Positions 18,608 through 27,310 of a stretch of DNA of 64,000 bases are shown one piece after another. Below the pieces are notes generated by a model. The model made no database searches and had not been told where the DNA came from. It was given only the letters and a program-made list of their open reading frames with translations. This DNA is from JASLEW01 sp963732005 (GTDB lineage Bacteria > Acidobacteriota > Thermoanaerobaculia > Multivoradales > UBA5704), in NCBI GenBank assembly GCA_963732005.1, contig CAVSXT010000004.1, forward strand, positions 1,798,001 through 1,862,000, read 5' to 3'. The translations under genes and the position numbers were made by a program. Within the stretch, counting starts at the first letter, position 1. Every line of letters starts with the position of its first letter.

Positions 18608-19015
18608 ATGCGAAGCCTTACCGCAGCGCTGCTGAGCGCTGCCCTGCTGGCGGCAGCTGGCTGGTGGGACGCCGGTGCCCTCTCTCCCGGCTGTGCCCAG
18701 GCGGCCGCCAGGTCGGCGCGCATCGCCGACCTGGGCGGCGGCACCGCCACGCATCGCCCCGCCTGCCGCATGACCTGCTGCAAGCGGCCGCCGCGAGTGG
18801 CCGCCGCGCCCGCGCCTCTCGGCGCCGGCTGCACCTGCGGTCGCGGCGGCAGCCAGCCCATCCGCCAGGTCCGCTTCGCCGCCGGCACGCCCTCCATCCT
18901 GCCGGCGCCGCCGCGGTTGCCGGCGCCGCGGAGCGGCGGGCCGAGCTGTCAGCGGCTGCGCAGCCTCGCGACCCTGCCGTACCTCGACCTGCCCGAACGT
19001 CCTCCTCGCGCCTGA
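18608..19015 (+). CDS. Small exported Cys-rich protein, unknown
   Basis: 135 residues: hydrophobic signal (SLTAALLSAALLAAAGW) and a mature part with a Cys cluster (Cys53, Cys57, Cys58 in CRMTCCK; Cys75, Cys77 in CTCG) next to His49, then a Pro/Arg-rich C-terminus. The pattern would suit metal binding, but I recognise no family. It lies 142 bases upstream of the porin gene on the same strand. An opposite-strand frame covers it, so existence rests on the signal peptide and the Cys motif. Confidence 0.45.
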   Translation: MRSLTAALLSAALLAAAGWWDAGALSPGCAQAAARSARIADLGGGTATHRPACRMTCCKRPPRVAAAPAPLGAGCTCGRGGSQPIRQVRFAAGTPSILPAPPRLPAPRSGGPSCQRLRSLATLPYLDLPERPPRA

Positions 19016-19157
19016 TCTCGGCGACGGCGTAGCTCCGGCCCCGGCCGGCGGCGGCAGTTGCCGACCGGCCGCTGCCGGCAATCGCGAGCCACCGCGCCGT
19101 GCGCCGCACGGGCAGCGGCGGCCGCCACCCGGACGACGGACTTCGAGGAGGTGGACC

Positions 19158-20348
19158 TTGGGTAGCCAAAGGTATTGGTGGTATGGCTTGGCAATGTCCT
19201 GCGCGGGATTGCTGGCGGCCGCGACCGCGCAACCGGCCGCGGCGCAGGGCGCCGGCGAGACCCCGGTCACGCCGGGCGCGCTCGGGGGAGGCGGCGGCTC
19301 GCCGCTGCTCACCTTCGGCGACGATCCGAACCGGCAGCTGGTGATCAACGGTTTCGGCGTCTTCGGCTACAACTACGATTTCAATACCGGCAAGAACTCC
19401 TTCGCCGACAGCGCCGTGGCGCTCAGCCTCTACAAGGGGCTGTCGGACAACCTGACGGTGTTCGTGCAGCTCACCACCGCGCGCGACGATCCGTCGCCGT
19501 TCCTGGCGGACGTCGGGACGACCAACGACATCTCGACCGACATCGACAATCTGCAGCTGCGCTGGCAGCCGTCGCTCGCCTCCGGCTTCGACATCACCGT
19601 CGGCAAGTTCGACTCGCCGATGGCCATCGAGCGCGACGACGCGCCGCTCAACTTCCAGGCGACCTCGTCGTTCACCTTCGACTTCGCCCGGCCGGTCAAG
19701 TTCACCGGCCTGGCGGCGCACGACGCCCTGTCGCCGCAATTCGAGCTCTGGGCGATCCTCGCCAACGGCTGGGACGACGACGTCGACAACAACAAGGGCA
19801 AGACCGGCGGGCTCTACGCGCTGTGGAGCCCGTCGCTCGCCGCGCACCTCGGCCTCGGCGCCCTCTACGGGCCGGAGAAGGACAACCAGGAGAACGACGA
19901 CCGCACCGCCGTCGTCGGCACCCTGCTGCTGCAACCCACGGAGCGCTGGGTGGTCGGCGGCGAGTCGGTCTACGGCCAGGAGCCTCACTCCGCGGTGAGC
20001 GGCGGCCTCGCCCACTGGTACGGCGAGATGCTGTTCACCCACCTGCGCTTCGACGCCCACTGGGCGGCGACCCTGCGCCTCGACGTCTTCGACGACGCCG
20101 GCGGCAGCCGCACCGGCACGCCGCAGGTGCTGCGCGAGATCACGCTCTCGCCGCAGTACCTGGTGGGGGGCGGCTTCTACGGCATCTTCCGCTATCTCGA
20201 TCGCACCTCGCTGCGGCTGCCCGAGCTGGTGCTGCGCCTGGACCTGCGCCGCGACCGCTCGACGGCGCCGGTCTTCGCCAGCAGCGTCGATGGCCGCGGC
20301 CGGCGCGACAACACCCAGGCGACGTTGCAGACGGTGTTCCTGTTCTAG
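19158..20348 (+). CDS. Outer-membrane beta-barrel porin-like protein (BBP2/OmpL-like)
   Basis: 396 residues: signal peptide ending AAAQG, then alternating amphipathic strands with aromatic girdles (FGVFGYNYDF, LQLRWQPSL, DITVGKFDSP, FELWAILANGWD) and a terminal Phe (TVFLF), the C-terminal signature for outer-membrane assembly. It matches the putative beta-barrel porin-2 family in layout. The start is TTG at 19158: AGGAGG lies six bases upstream, while the internal ATG at 19194 has no ribosome site and would cut the signal peptide. Probably first gene of a three-gene unit. Confidence 0.83.
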   Translation: MGSQRYWWYGLAMSCAGLLAAATAQPAAAQGAGETPVTPGALGGGGGSPLLTFGDDPNRQLVINGFGVFGYNYDFNTGKNSFADSAVALSLYKGLSDNLTVFVQLTTARDDPSPFLADVGTTNDISTDIDNLQLRWQPSLASGFDITVGKFDSPMAIERDDAPLNFQATSSFTFDFARPVKFTGLAAHDALSPQFELWAILANGWDDDVDNNKGKTGGLYALWSPSLAAHLGLGALYGPEKDNQENDDRTAVVGTLLLQPTERWVVGGESVYGQEPHSAVSGGLAHWYGEMLFTHLRFDAHWAATLRLDVFDDAGGSRTGTPQVLREITLSPQYLVGGGFYGIFRYLDRTSLRLPELVLRLDLRRDRSTAPVFASSVDGRGRRDNTQATLQTVFLF

Positions 20349-20368
20349 GGCGCCAGGAAGGCAGGACC

Positions 20369-20941
20369 ATGGGCAAGCTCCCGCAGAGTCCGTTCGAAGC
20401 CAGGCTGGCCGCCACCCTCTTCCTGCTGCTGCTGGGAGTGGCGGATCTGTTCGGCGCCTGGGAGGTGAAGAACTTCGCCGCCTTCACGCCGGCGGCGACC
20501 GCGGCGGCGGTGGCGCCCGAGACCCCGCACGCGATGGCGATGTGCGCCGCCTGCGGCACCATGGCGATGGAGCACCCCGTGGATCTCGCCACTCTCGACC
20601 GCCCCAAGCACGTGATCAACCGCGAGCTGCTGGTGCAGGACACCCACGTCCACGTGCCGGTCTATGCGCTCACCGCCGCCGTGCTGTCGCTGCTGGTCTG
20701 CGGCCTGCGGCTGCGCTCGCGGGTCCGCACCGCCGCGGTGCTCGCCGCTTTCGCCGCCCCCTTCCTGGACCTCGGCGGGCTGTGGGGCGCGCACCTGCTG
20801 CCGCGCGCCGGCGCCTGGTTCGGCGCCTGCGCCGTCGCCGGCGGCTTCAGCATGGGCCTCGTCTACCTCTTCGTCCTGGCCGTCACCCTAACGCAGTGCT
20901 GGTGGCGGCGTCCACAAGGAGATCCCGATGCGCACGCATAG
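20369..20941 (+). CDS. Four-helix membrane protein with CAAC motif, unknown
   Basis: 190 residues with four hydrophobic segments (~12-30, 91-111, 117-143, 146-176). Between helices 1 and 2 lies an extracytoplasmic loop holding MCAACGTM (Cys59, Cys62) and several His/Met residues (HAMAM, MEHP, DTHVHVP), suggestive of metal or redox function. Family not recognised. GGAAGG precedes ATG 20369, 20 bases after the porin stop; the 3' end overlaps the next gene by 14 bases. Confidence 0.65.
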   Translation: MGKLPQSPFEARLAATLFLLLLGVADLFGAWEVKNFAAFTPAATAAAVAPETPHAMAMCAACGTMAMEHPVDLATLDRPKHVINRELLVQDTHVHVPVYALTAAVLSLLVCGLRLRSRVRTAAVLAAFAAPFLDLGGLWGAHLLPRAGAWFGACAVAGGFSMGLVYLFVLAVTLTQCWWRRPQGDPDAHA

Positions 20942-21530
20942 GCTGCAATTCGTAGTCGCCGTAGTGGCCGCGGCGGTCGCGGCGATCGGCGCCGCCCCGG
21001 CCGCCGCCCACGTCACCCCGAACGTGCAGCTGCTCAAGCGCGGCGAGTTCGTCAAGCAGAGCCTCGCCGCCGCCACCCAGTTCTTCGAGCAGAGCCTCGC
21101 CTTCAGCCCCGCCGACGCCGCGGCGATCAAGGGCCGCACCAAATGGACCCCGTCGGCCGAGGACGTAAGGGTCTACCTCGGCCGCGACGCCGGCAAGCGC
21201 CTGGTCGGCACCGCGATCTTCCTCTGGGTCCCCTCCGAGCACGGCCCGGTGGGCGTCGCTGTGGCCTTCGATCCGGCGGGTAAGGTGCTGCAGGCCGCGG
21301 TCACCGACGTCGGCAGCGAGCCCCTGGCCTGGGTGCGCCCGCTGCTGGCCGGAGACGGCCTCGCCGCCTTCGCCGGCCTGCCGCTGGAAGCCACTCCCGA
21401 CCCGGCCAAGGTGGCCCCGGCCGTCACCGGCAACATGAGCCGCTATTACGCCGAGGTCATCGCCGAAGGCGTCGCCCGCGGCCAGGCGGTCGAGCAGGTC
21501 TCGCTCGCCGCCGCCGCCAAGGCGAAGTAG
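20928..21530 (+). CDS. Exported protein with FMN_bind-like domain
   Basis: 200 residues: signal peptide (FVVAVVAAAVAAIGAAPAAAHV), then a single domain whose strand pattern (RVYLGRDAGKRLVGTAIF, GVAVAFDPAGKVLQAAVTD) resembles FMN_bind proteins such as those serving RnfG/NosR-type electron transfer. The covalent-flavin Thr motif is not obvious, so the family call is tentative. It is translationally overlapped with the CAAC membrane protein, and a functional link is likely. Confidence 0.5.
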   Translation: MRTHRLQFVVAVVAAAVAAIGAAPAAAHVTPNVQLLKRGEFVKQSLAAATQFFEQSLAFSPADAAAIKGRTKWTPSAEDVRVYLGRDAGKRLVGTAIFLWVPSEHGPVGVAVAFDPAGKVLQAAVTDVGSEPLAWVRPLLAGDGLAAFAGLPLEATPDPAKVAPAVTGNMSRYYAEVIAEGVARGQAVEQVSLAAAAKAK

Positions 21531-21648
21531 CGCCCCAGGGCGACGCCGCGGCCAACGCGCCGGTGACGATATTTCAAACCAGCCCTGCACGGGCTCCTTG
21601 GCGCGGATGTACGAGAGGACGCGACTGCGTGGTGCTACTGTCCTCGGT

Positions 21649-22635
21649 ATGAGCTCACTCCGGCGTCTGGTCGGATCGGCGGTGGCAGGCCTCCTCGCGC
21701 TCCCTCTCGGTTCGCCGGCGCAGCCCACGGCGCCCCCTCGTCCCGCCGCCACTGCCACCGTCGGAGCGATTGCGCCGCCGCAACCCGGCACGATGGCGGC
21801 GGTGCTAGGGGCGTCTCAAACGAGTGACTGGCGCCCCCTTGACCCCGAGAACACTCTCTACCTTGACCTCGCCGCCGGCCGGGTCGTCATCGAGCTTGCG
21901 GCGGCGTTCGCGCCGCGCTACGTCGCCAACGTCAAGGCACTGGTCCGCTCCGGCTACTTCGATGGCCTGGCGGTGGTCCGCTCTCAGGACAACTATGTAG
22001 TCCAGTGGGCCGATCCCCACGCCGACGAGCTCGCCAAGGCTCGGACTCTTGGAACTGCGCAGCGTAGCTTACGCGCCGAGCTGGACCGTCCGATCACCGC
22101 CGATCTCCCGTTCACCCCTCTCGCCGATGGCGATGTCTACGCGCCGCAGGTCGGGCATTCGCTGGGCTTTCCGGTGGCGCGTGATCCCGGTGCGGGCAGA
22201 ACCTGGCTCGCCCACTGCTACGGCATGGTCGGCGCCGGGCGCGGCGACACACTTGACGCCAGCGGCACCGAGCTCTATGTCGTGATCGGGCACAGCCCGC
22301 GCCACCTCGACCGCAACGTGACCTTGCTCGGGCGGGTCGTCCAGGGCATGGAGCTCCTTTCGCCACTGCCTCGCGGTACCGGGCCCATGGGCTTCTATAC
22401 CGAGGGACAGGAGCTCCCGTCGATCCGGTCGGTGCGCATCGCCGCGGACCTCCCCGAGGCGCAGCGCCTCCATCTGGAAGCTCTGAGGACCGATACACCC
22501 ACCTTCGAAGCGCTGATCGAGGCCCGCCGCAACCGCCGCGAGAGCTGGTTCGTCAACAAGGCCGGGAAGATCGATCTGTGCAACGTGCCTTTGCCGGTGC
22601 GGCAGCAGCCGACGCCATCCGCAGCGAGTCACTAG
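21649..22635 (+). CDS. Exported cyclophilin-type peptidyl-prolyl isomerase
   Basis: 328 residues with a signal peptide (LRRLVGSAVAGLLALPLGSPAQ) and a cyclophilin fold: LYLDLAAGRVVIELAAAFAPRYVANVKALVRSGYFDG is given here in part only as VVIELAAAFAP and YFDGLAVVRSQDNYVVQW, the latter the FxxxxxxFxxQxGD-type active-site region; GTELYVVIG and LGRVVQGME follow. A long acidic insertion separates the halves, and the C-terminal ~70 residues are extra. Probably a periplasmic foldase. ATG 21649 chosen because it precedes the signal peptide directly. Confidence 0.8.
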   Translation: MSSLRRLVGSAVAGLLALPLGSPAQPTAPPRPAATATVGAIAPPQPGTMAAVLGASQTSDWRPLDPENTLYLDLAAGRVVIELAAAFAPRYVANVKALVRSGYFDGLAVVRSQDNYVVQWADPHADELAKARTLGTAQRSLRAELDRPITADLPFTPLADGDVYAPQVGHSLGFPVARDPGAGRTWLAHCYGMVGAGRGDTLDASGTELYVVIGHSPRHLDRNVTLLGRVVQGMELLSPLPRGTGPMGFYTEGQELPSIRSVRIAADLPEAQRLHLEALRTDTPTFEALIEARRNRRESWFVNKAGKIDLCNVPLPVRQQPTPSAASH

Positions 22636-22639
22636 CACT

Positions 22640-25600
22640 CTAGTCCCGCGGCAGTGGGCAGGCGGGACGGATACGGGCAGATTCCGCGGGGCCGGGCGGG
22701 GCGAGCGCCAGGGGCGACGGCACGCGCCCGGGCTCCGCTAGGCGCAGCAGGCCGTAGCCGATCCCGGCGATGCCGTTCATCAGCCCTGCCGACTCGACGG
22801 CGCCGCGCGTGCCGCAGCACCAGCCGTCTCGGCCAATGCTGGCGAGGACCTGCTGCGCCCGCCGCCGCACCTGGCGACCGAGGGCGGCGTCCCGGCCGAG
22901 CCGCTCGTAAGCAGTGAGCAGGAGGTCGAGGTTGCCCAGGTCACCGTGGCACAGGCAGTGGTTCTGGCCGAAGCCTCGCCGAACCGTGAGCCTCACGGCT
23001 TCGGCGACCTCGGCCACGAGCGCCTCCCGCTCCGGCGACGACCTGTCGAGGAGGCGCAGCGCCGCGAGGCGCGCCAGGCCGACGCCGGGCGCGCCGTAGC
23101 ACCAGGACATGGCGACGCTGTCGCCGTGGTCCGCCGCCGCCGCTCCGGCGCCGCCGAGCCAGCGCCGCAGCTCGGGCCAGAACGCCTCGCGCTCCCAGGC
23201 GAAGGCGGCGAGGCCGGCACCGGTGAAACGGCGGTCGCCGCTCACCGCACCCAGCTCGGCCAACGCCAGGGCGATGCCACTCACCCCGTGCGCGAACCCG
23301 GTCTGCGGCCGCTCGGACGCCAGGCGGGTGAGCCAGCAGAGCCCCGCCTCGCGTTGCTGCCCGCGAGCCAGTAGGTGCTCACCGCAGCGCACCGCCACGG
23401 TGAGGGCCCGCGGCCCGGCGCCGGCCCGGTGCGCCGACAGCAGCCCGGCGATTGCACCGGCGGCACCGGCCACTACGTCCAGCTCCTCGTCCTGCGCCAG
23501 CCGCGCCTCGATCTCGCCGATCTCGGCCCCGGCACCGGCGAGCAGACCCGCGTCGCGCCACAGCGCGGCCAGGTGCGCCCGTACGTAGAGGACACCTCCC
23601 GCGCCCTGCATGAGGCCGATGTAGGCCGGCTCGGCAGGCTCGGCCGCTCCGGTGGCGGCCGCGGCCACCTCGCTGCCGGCGCTCTCGATCAGCGTGTCGA
23701 ACGCGGCGCGCGCGATCGTGCCATAGCGCGGGTCGCCGGTTACGGCCTGGAGGTAGCCGAGGAACAGCGCGATGCCGGGCGTGCCGATGTAGAGGTCGCG
23801 CGGCACCGCCGCCATCGACCACCGTTGCTGGTGGAAGTCGAGCGCCACCCAGCTCACGTACCGCCCGTCGCGCACGGCCGTGGCGTCCAACCAGTCACCG
23901 GCGGCGCGCGCCGCGGCGAGCAGGCGCTCGCGCAGCACCCGCTGCGGCAGCGGTCGTCCGGCCGCTACCCGGGGGTAGCCGGCCCATTGCGCCGGATCGC
24001 GGCCCAGGCGACGGGTGGCGAGCGAGAGGCGCAGCAGCCGCAGCTGGCGGCCCAGGTCCGTCTCGTCCAGGCCGGCCAGGCGCCGCTCGACCGCCGCCAT
24101 CGCCGGCTCGGGGAAGAAGCCGGGCAGGCGCGCGCCCCGACTGTCCTCCAGATCGGGCGAGTCCGGAGTGGTGACGAACACCGGCACGTCGCCGGCCACC
24201 AGATCGCGATGCTCGGCGGCGGCCACCCGCTCCAGCTCGGGTTGCTCCTGGGTTGTCAGCCAAAGCCGGTCGAACAGCAGGTCGCGGTCCAGGGCGTCAC
24301 GTAGCACGTCCGGGTGGTAGCTCTCGCCGAGCAGCCGGGCGTAGATCTGCGTCGGACGCAGCACCGCCCGTACCGGCACGCCGGCAAAGCGGGCCACGGG
24401 GCCGCCGGGGGCGAGCAGCTCGGCGCGGCGCGCGATCAGCACGTGGTAGACCGCCGCGAACCCCGCCGCCAGCTCCTCGGTGTGCTCGGCGGCCTCCACC
24501 TCCAGCCGGCCCTCGCCTTCCCGGCCGGCCAGGAAGGGGACGTTGGCTCCCCCCGGCAGCGGCAGCCGCTCGCGCACCACATGCATCTCGTCGGTGCCGG
24601 CCTGTGCCAGGGCCATCACCGGCTGCGGCGAGGGCTGGCCGGCCACCGCGGCGAGGCCGCTGATGTCGACCCCCGCGAAGTCGTCACCCGCACCCACCAG
24701 GAAGGGAAGGAGCCCGATGCGCGGCACCGCGTCGCTGAGCAGCCGGCTGACCAGTCGCTTGTCCGGCGCCGCCAGCACCGGAAGAGGCAGCCGCGGCTGG
24801 AACAGGGTCTCCAGGTCGATCAGTACCGGCTGGCCGCCCGCGGCGATGAGGTTCTCGAAGTGGCAGTCGGTGGCCTCGAGCGCATAGAGCAGCGCGAGCA
24901 GGCCGCCCAGCCGGCGGTAGAACGCCGCCACCTCGGCCGGGTCGCCGCAGGCGTGCGCGGCCACGTGCTCCATCCAGCCGTAGCTGCTGCGGTCGAGCAC
25001 CACCACCGTGCGCAGCGGGCCGTCGCCGGTGTCGCCGAGCCAGGCGAGGAGATCCTGGAAGCGCTGCTCGGCGGCCAGCGGGCGCGGCTTGTAGACCAGC
25101 CGGCCGCCGCCTGCGAAGCTGAGGATCCGCACCGAACGGCCGCCGCGGTGGCGATCGCCGGCGCCGCCGTCGATGCCGGTCAGGGGGCCGGGATGGCAGC
25201 CGGCAAAGAAGCGGTCGATAAGTAGCGGCGCATCGGCTGCCAGGCGCGCCATCACCTCGAGACCGGTGTCCACCCATTGCGTGAGCTCGCGCAGCACCTC
25301 GCGCGCCATGACCGGGTACTCGCCGAGCAGCGCGACGGCGACGTCGTGCCGCGCGAGCCTGCCGAGGAACGAGCGGAAGCGCTCGGCGGCGCTGTCGCCT
25401 TGCAGCAGCCCCTGGTGCCTGGCGACGTGCAGCTCCAGCACCAGGGTGCGGGCGAGGACCGGCAGCAAGAGCGCCGGCAGGCTGGCGGCGAGCAGCTCCT
25501 CGGTCGCCGCCGGGGTGAACAGCGGCGCGGCGCCGCTGGCAGCAGCTTCCAGGCGCGCCAGCTCCTGGCGCAGCCGGCGGCGAGCCCGCTCGATCCACGG

Positions 25601-26008
25601 TCCCACCAGCACTAGGAAGGGATCGAGATCCGGGCTGGCCGCAGCCGGCGGCGGCCCCGCGGCGGCCGGCGAGCCACCGCGGCCGGCCACCCCGAGATCG
25701 CTCATCCAGGAAGGAGGGTCGGCTAGCGCCGCGCCGGCGGTGGCCGCCGGCGTGGCGACCAGGCGCGCGAAGCCCGCCAAATCCAGGCAATCTTGCCCCA
25801 GGCGCCGGGCAAAGCGCTGCTCGGAGCGGAACGGCGAGAGCGCCCGCCATCGCGTGAGCCGCCAGTGCGCGGCCGCGTCAGGCGAGGGGACCTCCGCACC
25901 GGCGCCCGCCGGCCCACCGGCGCCGAGCGCCTGCGCCCGCTCGGACAGCGTGAGCGCGCGGCAGGCGTCGGCAAAGAGGACGAGAGGCTCGTTGCTTTCG
26001 ATCGGGCG
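22640..26008 (-). CDS. lanM: Class II lanthipeptide synthetase LanM, start codon lost or non-canonical
   Basis: Bifunctional enzyme that dehydrates Ser/Thr and cyclises Cys onto the products. N-terminal DUF4135 dehydratase domain with VYKPRPLA, DCHFENLIA and VLIDLETLF (kinase-like residues); C-terminal LanC cyclase with zinc ligands in SWCYGAPG, CLCHGDLGN and GWCCGTRG. The first ordinary start is TTG at 25780, but the frame stays open 76 codons further, to a TAG at 26009-26011, and those codons read like a normal LanM N-terminus (CRALTLSERA, HWRLTRWRAL, SEQRFARRLG). They contain no ATG, GTG or TTG and no ribosome site, and they continue in the same frame as the precursor remnant upstream. Either a start was deleted or a rare codon is used. 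Confidence 0.88.
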   Translation of the reverse strand, partial: RPIESNEPLVLFADACRALTLSERAQALGAGGPAGAGAEVPSPDAAAHWRLTRWRALSPFRSEQRFARRLGQDCLDLAGFARLVATPAATAGAALADPPSWMSDLGVAGRGGSPAAAGPPPAAASPDLDPFLVLVGPWIERARRRLRQELARLEAAASGAAPLFTPAATEELLAASLPALLLPVLARTLVLELHVARHQGLLQGDSAAERFRSFLGRLARHDVAVALLGEYPVMAREVLRELTQWVDTGLEVMARLAADAPLLIDRFFAGCHPGPLTGIDGGAGDRHRGGRSVRILSFAGGGRLVYKPRPLAAEQRFQDLLAWLGDTGDGPLRTVVVLDRSSYGWMEHVAAHACGDPAEVAAFYRRLGGLLALLYALEATDCHFENLIAAGGQPVLIDLETLFQPRLPLPVLAAPDKRLVSRLLSDAVPRIGLLPFLVGAGDDFAGVDISGLAAVAGQPSPQPVMALAQAGTDEMHVVRERLPLPGGANVPFLAGREGEGRLEVEAAEHTEELAAGFAAVYHVLIARRAELLAPGGPVARFAGVPVRAVLRPTQIYARLLGESYHPDVLRDALDRDLLFDRLWLTTQEQPELERVAAAEHRDLVAGDVPVFVTTPDSPDLEDSRGARLPGFFPEPAMAAVERRLAGLDETDLGRQLRLLRLSLATRRLGRDPAQWAGYPRVAAGRPLPQRVLRERLLAAARAAGDWLDATAVRDGRYVSWVALDFHQQRWSMAAVPRDLYIGTPGIALFLGYLQAVTGDPRYGTIARAAFDTLIESAGSEVAAAATGAAEPAEPAYIGLMQGAGGVLYVRAHLAALWRDAGLLAGAGAEIGEIEARLAQDEELDVVAGAAGAIAGLLSAHRAGAGPRALTVAVRCGEHLLARGQQREAGLCWLTRLASERPQTGFAHGVSGIALALAELGAVSGDRRFTGAGLAAFAWEREAFWPELRRWLGGAGAAAADHGDSVAMSWCYGAPGVGLARLAALRLLDRSSPEREALVAEVAEAVRLTVRRGFGQNHCLCHGDLGNLDLLLTAYERLGRDAALGRQVRRRAQQVLASIGRDGWCCGTRGAVESAGLMNGIAGIGYGLLRLAEPGRVPSPLALAPPGPAESARIRPACPLPRD

Positions 26009-26107
26009 CTATCCCATGGTCACCGGGCAGCCGCAGGCACCGCTCGGCGCCCAGGCTGCTCCGGTACATCGGACCTTCCCCGCACGGATCAGATCGCTCT
26101 TGTTCAC
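26009..26107 (-). pseudogene. Collapsed second lanthipeptide precursor
   Basis: 33 codons starting GTG. It encodes MNKSDLIRA, identical to the start of the intact precursor, then after 15 unrelated residues the terminus ACGCPVTMG, matching the intact core end TCGCPVTTP. A block of 21 bases at the 3' end is identical in both copies. Most of the leader and all of the core start are missing, and YRSSL is still readable in another frame, so a one-base loss plus an internal deletion explain it. Its TAG is directly followed, in frame, by the lanM coding frame. Confidence 0.8.
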
Positions 26108-26164
26108 AGCTTTGGTCACCTTCGTTGCCGCTTCGATTCCGCCGGGCGGCGGCGCCGGCCCGGA

Positions 26165-26189
26165 GGAGGCCGGACCTTCCGGCCCCTCC
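26165..26189. promoter_or_regulatory. GC-rich hairpin between precursor and lanM
   Basis: GGAGGCCGGA pairs with TCCGGCC..TCC across a 3-base loop with a 2-base bulge. No T-run follows on either strand. A stem here would lower lanM transcript relative to precursor, as is common in RiPP operons; that role is inference. Confidence 0.35.
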
Positions 26190-26221
26190 GGTCCGAGTCG
26201 CCGCCGCGCCCCGTCTGCGCT

Positions 26222-26443
26222 CTACGGGGTGGTCACCGGGCAGCCGCAGGTGCGCCAGCCACCGAAGGTGTGCGCGGTGCAGGTCAGCGCGGTGGTGACG
26301 GCGCCACCAACACTCCGCAGCTCCTCATCCCGCAGGTCGATCAGGCCGGCCGGATGGGCCGGCAGCGCGCCCAGCTCCTCGACGGTCAGCGAGCTGCGGT
26401 ACACCGGGTCCTTCCAGGCACGAATCAGGTCGCTCTTGTTCAT
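26222..26443 (-). CDS. lanA: Type 2 lanthipeptide precursor, mersacidin/lichenicidin family
   Basis: 73 residues. The leader carries the family signature: DLIRAWKDPVYRSSL, then LPAHPAG and DEELRSVGG; cleavage after the double Gly (position 47) by a C39-type protease would free a 26-residue core with eight Thr, no Ser and three Cys (LTCTAH, RTCGCP). Three (methyl)lanthionine rings are therefore possible. AAGGAGG seven bases before ATG 26443 is the strongest ribosome site of this region. The synthetase lies downstream on the same strand. No LanT transporter/protease or immunity gene is nearby. Confidence 0.9.
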   Translation of the reverse strand: MNKSDLIRAWKDPVYRSSLTVEELGALPAHPAGLIDLRDEELRSVGGAVTTALTCTAHTFGGWRTCGCPVTTP

Positions 26444-26598
26444 CGCTCTACCTCCTTACTGCCGCGTTGCCGCGACGGATGCCTCTTGCCCCTCTTATTA
26501 TTGGGTAACTCATTTCGCGCAAAGAGGGACAGGTATGCGGCCAGATCCGGCCCAACGCCAAGCCATCGTCGCCGCCGCGGCGGCGGCCCGCAAGGCGT

Positions 26599-27030
26599 TC
26601 AGGCTGGCGCCGACGGCATGAAGGGATTGACCAGCTCAATGCCGCAGTCGAGGAAGTCACGGACGTTGCGGGTGGCGACGGCGAAGCTGTGCAGGCGAGC
26701 AAGCGCGGCGATCTGGCCGTCAGGCACGCTGAGCGGCCGGCCGAGCTCCTTGCGCCGCCCCATCACCTCCCCATAGTGCACAGCCGCGGGCTCGTCAAAG
26801 GCCAGAATGCGGCCGGCAAACGCGATCGCGATGATCTGGTCGAAGCCTTGCTCGATCGTCTGCCGACGCTGGCCCTTGGGCATGATGCGGAGGCCGTAGC
26901 GAATCTCGCCCACTGTGATGGCGGTGAGGAAGAGCGACGCCGAGTCCTGGGCGTTGAACCATCCCACAACGGCTAGCGCGGGAGAGGTTCTCATCACCTC
27001 CGCTACGACGTTGGTGTCGACGATTACCAT
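26599..27030 (-). CDS. PIN-domain ribonuclease toxin, FitB/VapC type
   Basis: 143 residues, full-length PIN domain. Metal-binding acids visible: Asp5 in VDTNV, Glu42 in VGEI, and the Asp pair region LSVPDGQIAALA and VRDFLDCG. Expected to cleave RNA when freed from its partner. MPKGQRRQTIEQGF and FDEPAAVHYGEV match the FitB subgroup. It begins 17 bases after the antitoxin stop. Located beside the lanthipeptide locus, as such modules often are in accessory DNA. Confidence 0.9.
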   Translation of the reverse strand: MVIVDTNVVAEVMRTSPALAVVGWFNAQDSASLFLTAITVGEIRYGLRIMPKGQRRQTIEQGFDQIIAIAFAGRILAFDEPAAVHYGEVMGRRKELGRPLSVPDGQIAALARLHSFAVATRNVRDFLDCGIELVNPFMPSAPA

Positions 27031-27047
27031 GGCCCAGACGGGTGCGG

Positions 27048-27278
27048 TTACACGAGATCCGGTGGCTCGTGCGGCCGGCGCGCTGGCAGGCTCAGGTCGA
27101 GGCCCTGAGCGGCACCGAAGGTCTTCATGAAAAGATCTCCCAGACGGCCCGGCGGCGCGACGGCCCTGGCCAGGATGCGGCGGGCCTCCTCTTCCATGGA
27201 CACTCCGTCGCGCGCGGCCCGCTCCTTGAGGAGTTCGTACGTCTGGTCATCGAGTCTACGAACGGTCAGGTTCGCCAT
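27048..27278 (-). CDS. Ribbon-helix-helix antitoxin, FitA type
   Basis: 76 residues. N-terminal ribbon-helix-helix: MANLTVRRLDDQTYELLKERA, here the beta strand LTVRRL and helix TYELLKERAARDG, then MEEEARRILARAV; the C-terminal tail (PPGRLGDLF) is where FitA proteins plug the toxin active site. ATG 27278 begins the RHH strand directly; a frame to 27320 adds residues that overlap the operator. Two palindromes upstream suggest autoregulation. Confidence 0.88.
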   Translation of the reverse strand: MANLTVRRLDDQTYELLKERAARDGVSMEEEARRILARAVAPPGRLGDLFMKTFGAAQGLDLSLPARRPHEPPDLV

Positions 27279-27310
27279 CTGCGCGTGTCTCCGGAACTCC
27301 AGCCAAGGCG

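Noticed and set aside
25878..26069. Minus-strand frame of 63 codons starting MYRSSLG within the precursor remnant
   Set aside because: It is the shifted reading of the decayed precursor running into lanM in the wrong frame, not a separate gene.
26448..26702. Small minus-strand frame between the lanthipeptide precursor and the toxin gene
   Set aside because: It overlaps the 3' end of the PIN toxin out of frame and has no protein-like features.
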